DNA of 64,000 nucleotides, taken from positions 148,097 to 212,096 of the forward strand of contig DHKY01000014.1 in the NCBI GenBank assembly GCA_002404995.1, in the 5' to 3' direction. Both the position numbers and the translations under genes were made by a program. The notes beneath the pieces were generated by a model that saw only the letters and a program-made list of their open reading frames with translations, made no database searches and was not told where the DNA came from. Source of the stretch: Caryophanales bacterium UBA4682 (lineage in GTDB: Bacteria > Bacillota_I > Bacilli_A > RFN20 > CAG-288). Below are positions 62,334-64,000 of the stretch, in pieces. Position 1 is the first letter of the stretch, and each line of letters starts with the position of its first letter.

Positions 62334-62768
62334 CTATTTTTGGATTGCTTTCTTCTTGTCTTTAACCGCTATTCCGATTCTGATGGCAAAAGGAGTCAGA
62401 GAGGCAATAAACAGAACAATAGATAAGAAGGCCAGAATGATAGAACCGAAGAAGTCGCCCGACGCATACCAGAGGAAGAATCCCACGTAAATTAAAAGTC
62501 CCCTGAGAAAAGCATTAATAATCTCGAAGAAAAGGAACCATTTGCTTTTCTTGATTGGCAGCTTTTTAAAATAAAGATAGTAGAAAACTAACGTAAAAAT
62601 TAGTCCGATAATAAGAGGAATGATTTCGTATACAATAATGTTAAACGTTGTGTAAACAAAGCTCTTGCCGCCCGCCTCAGTAGGGTTAGGGAAACCGATA
62701 AACAAATAAATAGGAAATGATAAAACAGCAAGTAGAATCGCAAACAGATAATTAAATGTTTTTTTCAT
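62334..62768 (-). CDS. Small multi-pass membrane protein (144 aa)
   Basis: Four hydrophobic spans: FNYLFAILLAVLSFPIYLFI, FNIIVYEIIPLIIGLIFTLVFYYLYF, ALFLMGLLIYVGFFLWYASGDF-like, and SIILAFLSIVLFIASLTPFAI. No recognised motif. ATG 62768 overlaps the stop of the upstream secreted amidase-like gene (ATGA), so translation is coupled, perhaps as a partner or immunity-type protein. The amidase-like gene is broken, so this partner may be losing its purpose. Confidence 0.65.
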   Translation of the reverse strand: MKKTFNYLFAILLAVLSFPIYLFIGFPNPTEAGGKSFVYTTFNIIVYEIIPLIIGLIFTLVFYYLYFKKLPIKKSKWFLFFEIINAFLRGLLIYVGFFLWYASGDFFGSIILAFLSIVLFIASLTPFAIRIGIAVKDKKKAIQK

Positions 62769-63418
62769 ACACGAACCATTGTTCCTTTATTTTCATCATA
62801 GTAATAATAGTATGGTGAATAGTTTAAGGATGTATTTTCATTATAATAGGTGTATTCTCGAATATCACTCATAACAGAAGACGGGGTTCGATTCCATCCT
62901 GTCCAATAGTCAGATCCGGTGACTATATTCCATGCATCAGTAGTAAATGTTGCACAGTTATAAGTAATCAGAGAATAGTTAGAATTCTTTTTAATCAACA
63001 AATCAGACAGTCTGTTCCTGTCATCAGCATCCATAGAATATGTGGTGTAGATGTCATCCTGGGTTTTCTCATAAGTACAATAATACCATTGCTCATAGTT
63101 GTAAAGTATTACTTCATTGAAGCCAGATAAACTAGAATCGCTACTTGAAGAAGAGCCGAGCACTCCACTTGTCCATAAACCGATTGTAACATCGCTTCCC
63201 AAGGAAAGGGCGTAATGACCTATTGTAGTTGTTCGGTTAGAATTATTCTTAATTTTCAAGAACGAATGGCCAAGGCCGCCAGCATCCTTGCCAGTTGAAA
63301 CAGTAATAGCATGACGAAACGAGTGCCACTCAAGTATTACGTTTCCAGTTGTTTAAGAACACAAAAGGGGCTTGCTGATAAATAGAATTAAACAAAGAAT
63401 TTTTATTTTCCCTTTCAT
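62765..63418 (-). pseudogene. Secreted amidase-like (permuted NlpC/P60) gene with in-frame TAA
   Basis: ATG 63418 has a perfect AAGGAGGAAGATT site and starts MKGKIKILCLILFISKPLLCS, a signal peptide. TAA at 63355-63353 follows at codon 22. After it, the same frame continues TTGNVILEWHSFRHAITVS... GLGHSFLKIKNNSN and ends at 62765. GHSFLKIKN (His) and ITYNCATFTTDAWN (Cys) are in the order of permuted NlpC/P60 or YiiX-type amidases. A TTG start at 63259 would lose the His. So this is a nonsense-inactivated gene (e.g. CAA to TAA) or a read-through. Confidence 0.75.
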
Positions 63419-64000
63419 AATCTTCCTCCTTGCATATTGATTTTAAATCTTAAAAAAATATAAGTTCAAGACTTTTCTAAGTCTTTGCCTAATATTAATA
63501 TATCAATGTAGTATGAAGCGAATAGCTATTCAAGTGTTTAAACACTTTACGTATCATCAATCCTTGCTTCAATGTGCCTATTCCAATCATTCCTTTCATC
63601 CTTTAAATTACTCATTTTGATGTGAACACCAATTCTTAGACAGGATACATGATGCCTTCCTATGTATGCCAAACTTACAGAAAGTGCCTCTAGATTATCG
63701 TCCTGTCGAATTTGTACTAACTGTCTGCCAAGATTATCCTTAAACGGGATAAAACAAATTTGAAATGTGTAGAATTCAAAAGTTCAAAACCAGTGGTAAC
63801 GCAAAAAAACCACCCCATTGCTGAGATAATCATTTCGCCATTCGACTTCCAACTCTCCAAGGATTTTGCTTCACTTATCAAGTTTTATAGTAACATCGAA
63901 CCTGTAACGATGAATATACAAAACTCGAATACAAATCAGGTTGCGGAGCAATGCAGGATTTTCTCAAACTATTTTTTTATTTATAAACGTCTCGCCGATG
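63419..64000. other. AT-rich terminal region, no confident gene; possible fragment at 63547-63783 (minus)
   Basis: A minus-strand open stretch (63547-63783) reads FIPFKDNLG..SLAYIGMHHVSCLRIGVHIKMSNLKDEMNDW and ends at TAA, but has no start or ribosome binding site and a stop closes it upstream; it may be the 3' end of a decayed gene. On the plus strand an open frame from 63722 to the edge (IISPFDFQLSKDFASLIKFY) lacks a start. No RNA gene, repeat or IS end recognised. Confidence 0.3.

Noticed and set aside
62880..62895. GGTTCGATTCC looks like a tRNA T-arm
   Set aside because: It lies inside the amidase-like reading frame and no acceptor or anticodon stem fits around it.
1..64000. CRISPR array, prophage or intact insertion sequence
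   Set aside because: No regularly spaced repeats, no phage structural genes and no transposase could be recognised.

Overview
The window comes from a low-GC, Gram-positive-type gut bacterium. It carries many Sec/SPII lipoproteins, strong GGAGG ribosome binding sites, a bile-salt-hydrolase-type enzyme and a C69 dipeptidase. The central observation is that AGG is read as methionine, not arginine. In protein after protein, AGG sits exactly where the family has Met (TLR-M-IAGLE in the ABC ATPase, KFRT-M in the sugar transferase, GST-M-IARNDD in the C69 peptidase, REE-M-AL in the alcohol dehydrogenase). AGA, CGT, CGC, CGA and CGG remain at conserved arginines. This matches the clade of uncultivated Bacilli in which Shulgina and Eddy (2021) reported AGG as the dominant Met codon. 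A standard-code translation of this window is therefore wrong at every AGG; residues quoted below use AGG = Met.

Layout. 1-8.7 kb: the end of a large surface protein, lipoproteins, an FMN reductase, a lipase-like lipoprotein and an XRE-type membrane protein. 8.7-14.3 kb: a CUT1 sugar ABC transporter operon (binding protein, two permeases, ATPase, then a DUF624 membrane protein), with an intercistronic hairpin after the binding-protein gene. 15.1-19.3 kb: an operon of GH43-like, alpha/beta-hydrolase, MBL-fold and SGNH-hydrolase genes, divergent from a TetR regulator. 19.5-29.2 kb: a broken BAAT-type hydrolase, lipoproteins (one large Ig-domain protein with a frameshift near its lipobox), a ProX-type editing protein, an AEC transporter and an SDR. 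29.5-40 kb: OB-fold and leucine-rich-repeat lipoproteins, a DUF2804 protein, an iron alcohol dehydrogenase, ManA and MalQ. 40.3-51 kb: a Wzx/Wzy-type polysaccharide locus (initiating transferase, Wzz-like protein, acyltransferase, three glycosyltransferase genes including a GT2-GT4 fusion, polymerase, flippase). 51-60.5 kb: a large lipoprotein, Ogt and an AlkA-like glycosylase, the C69 peptidase, RfbB, FprA, bile salt hydrolase and a LacI regulator. 60.8-64 kb: decaying DNA with a multiply broken DUF4143-type ATPase, a nonsense-interrupted secreted amidase-like gene, an unexplained 53-codon ORF with a hairpin, and about 0.6 kb without clear genes.

Sugar import (ABC transporter), hexose metabolism (ManA, MalQ, lactaldehyde-reductase-like ADH) and polysaccharide export form the metabolic theme; the lipoproteins and LRR/Ig proteins form the surface theme. 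No rRNA, tRNA, CRISPR array or intact transposase was recognised. The tRNA that decodes AGG is not in the window.
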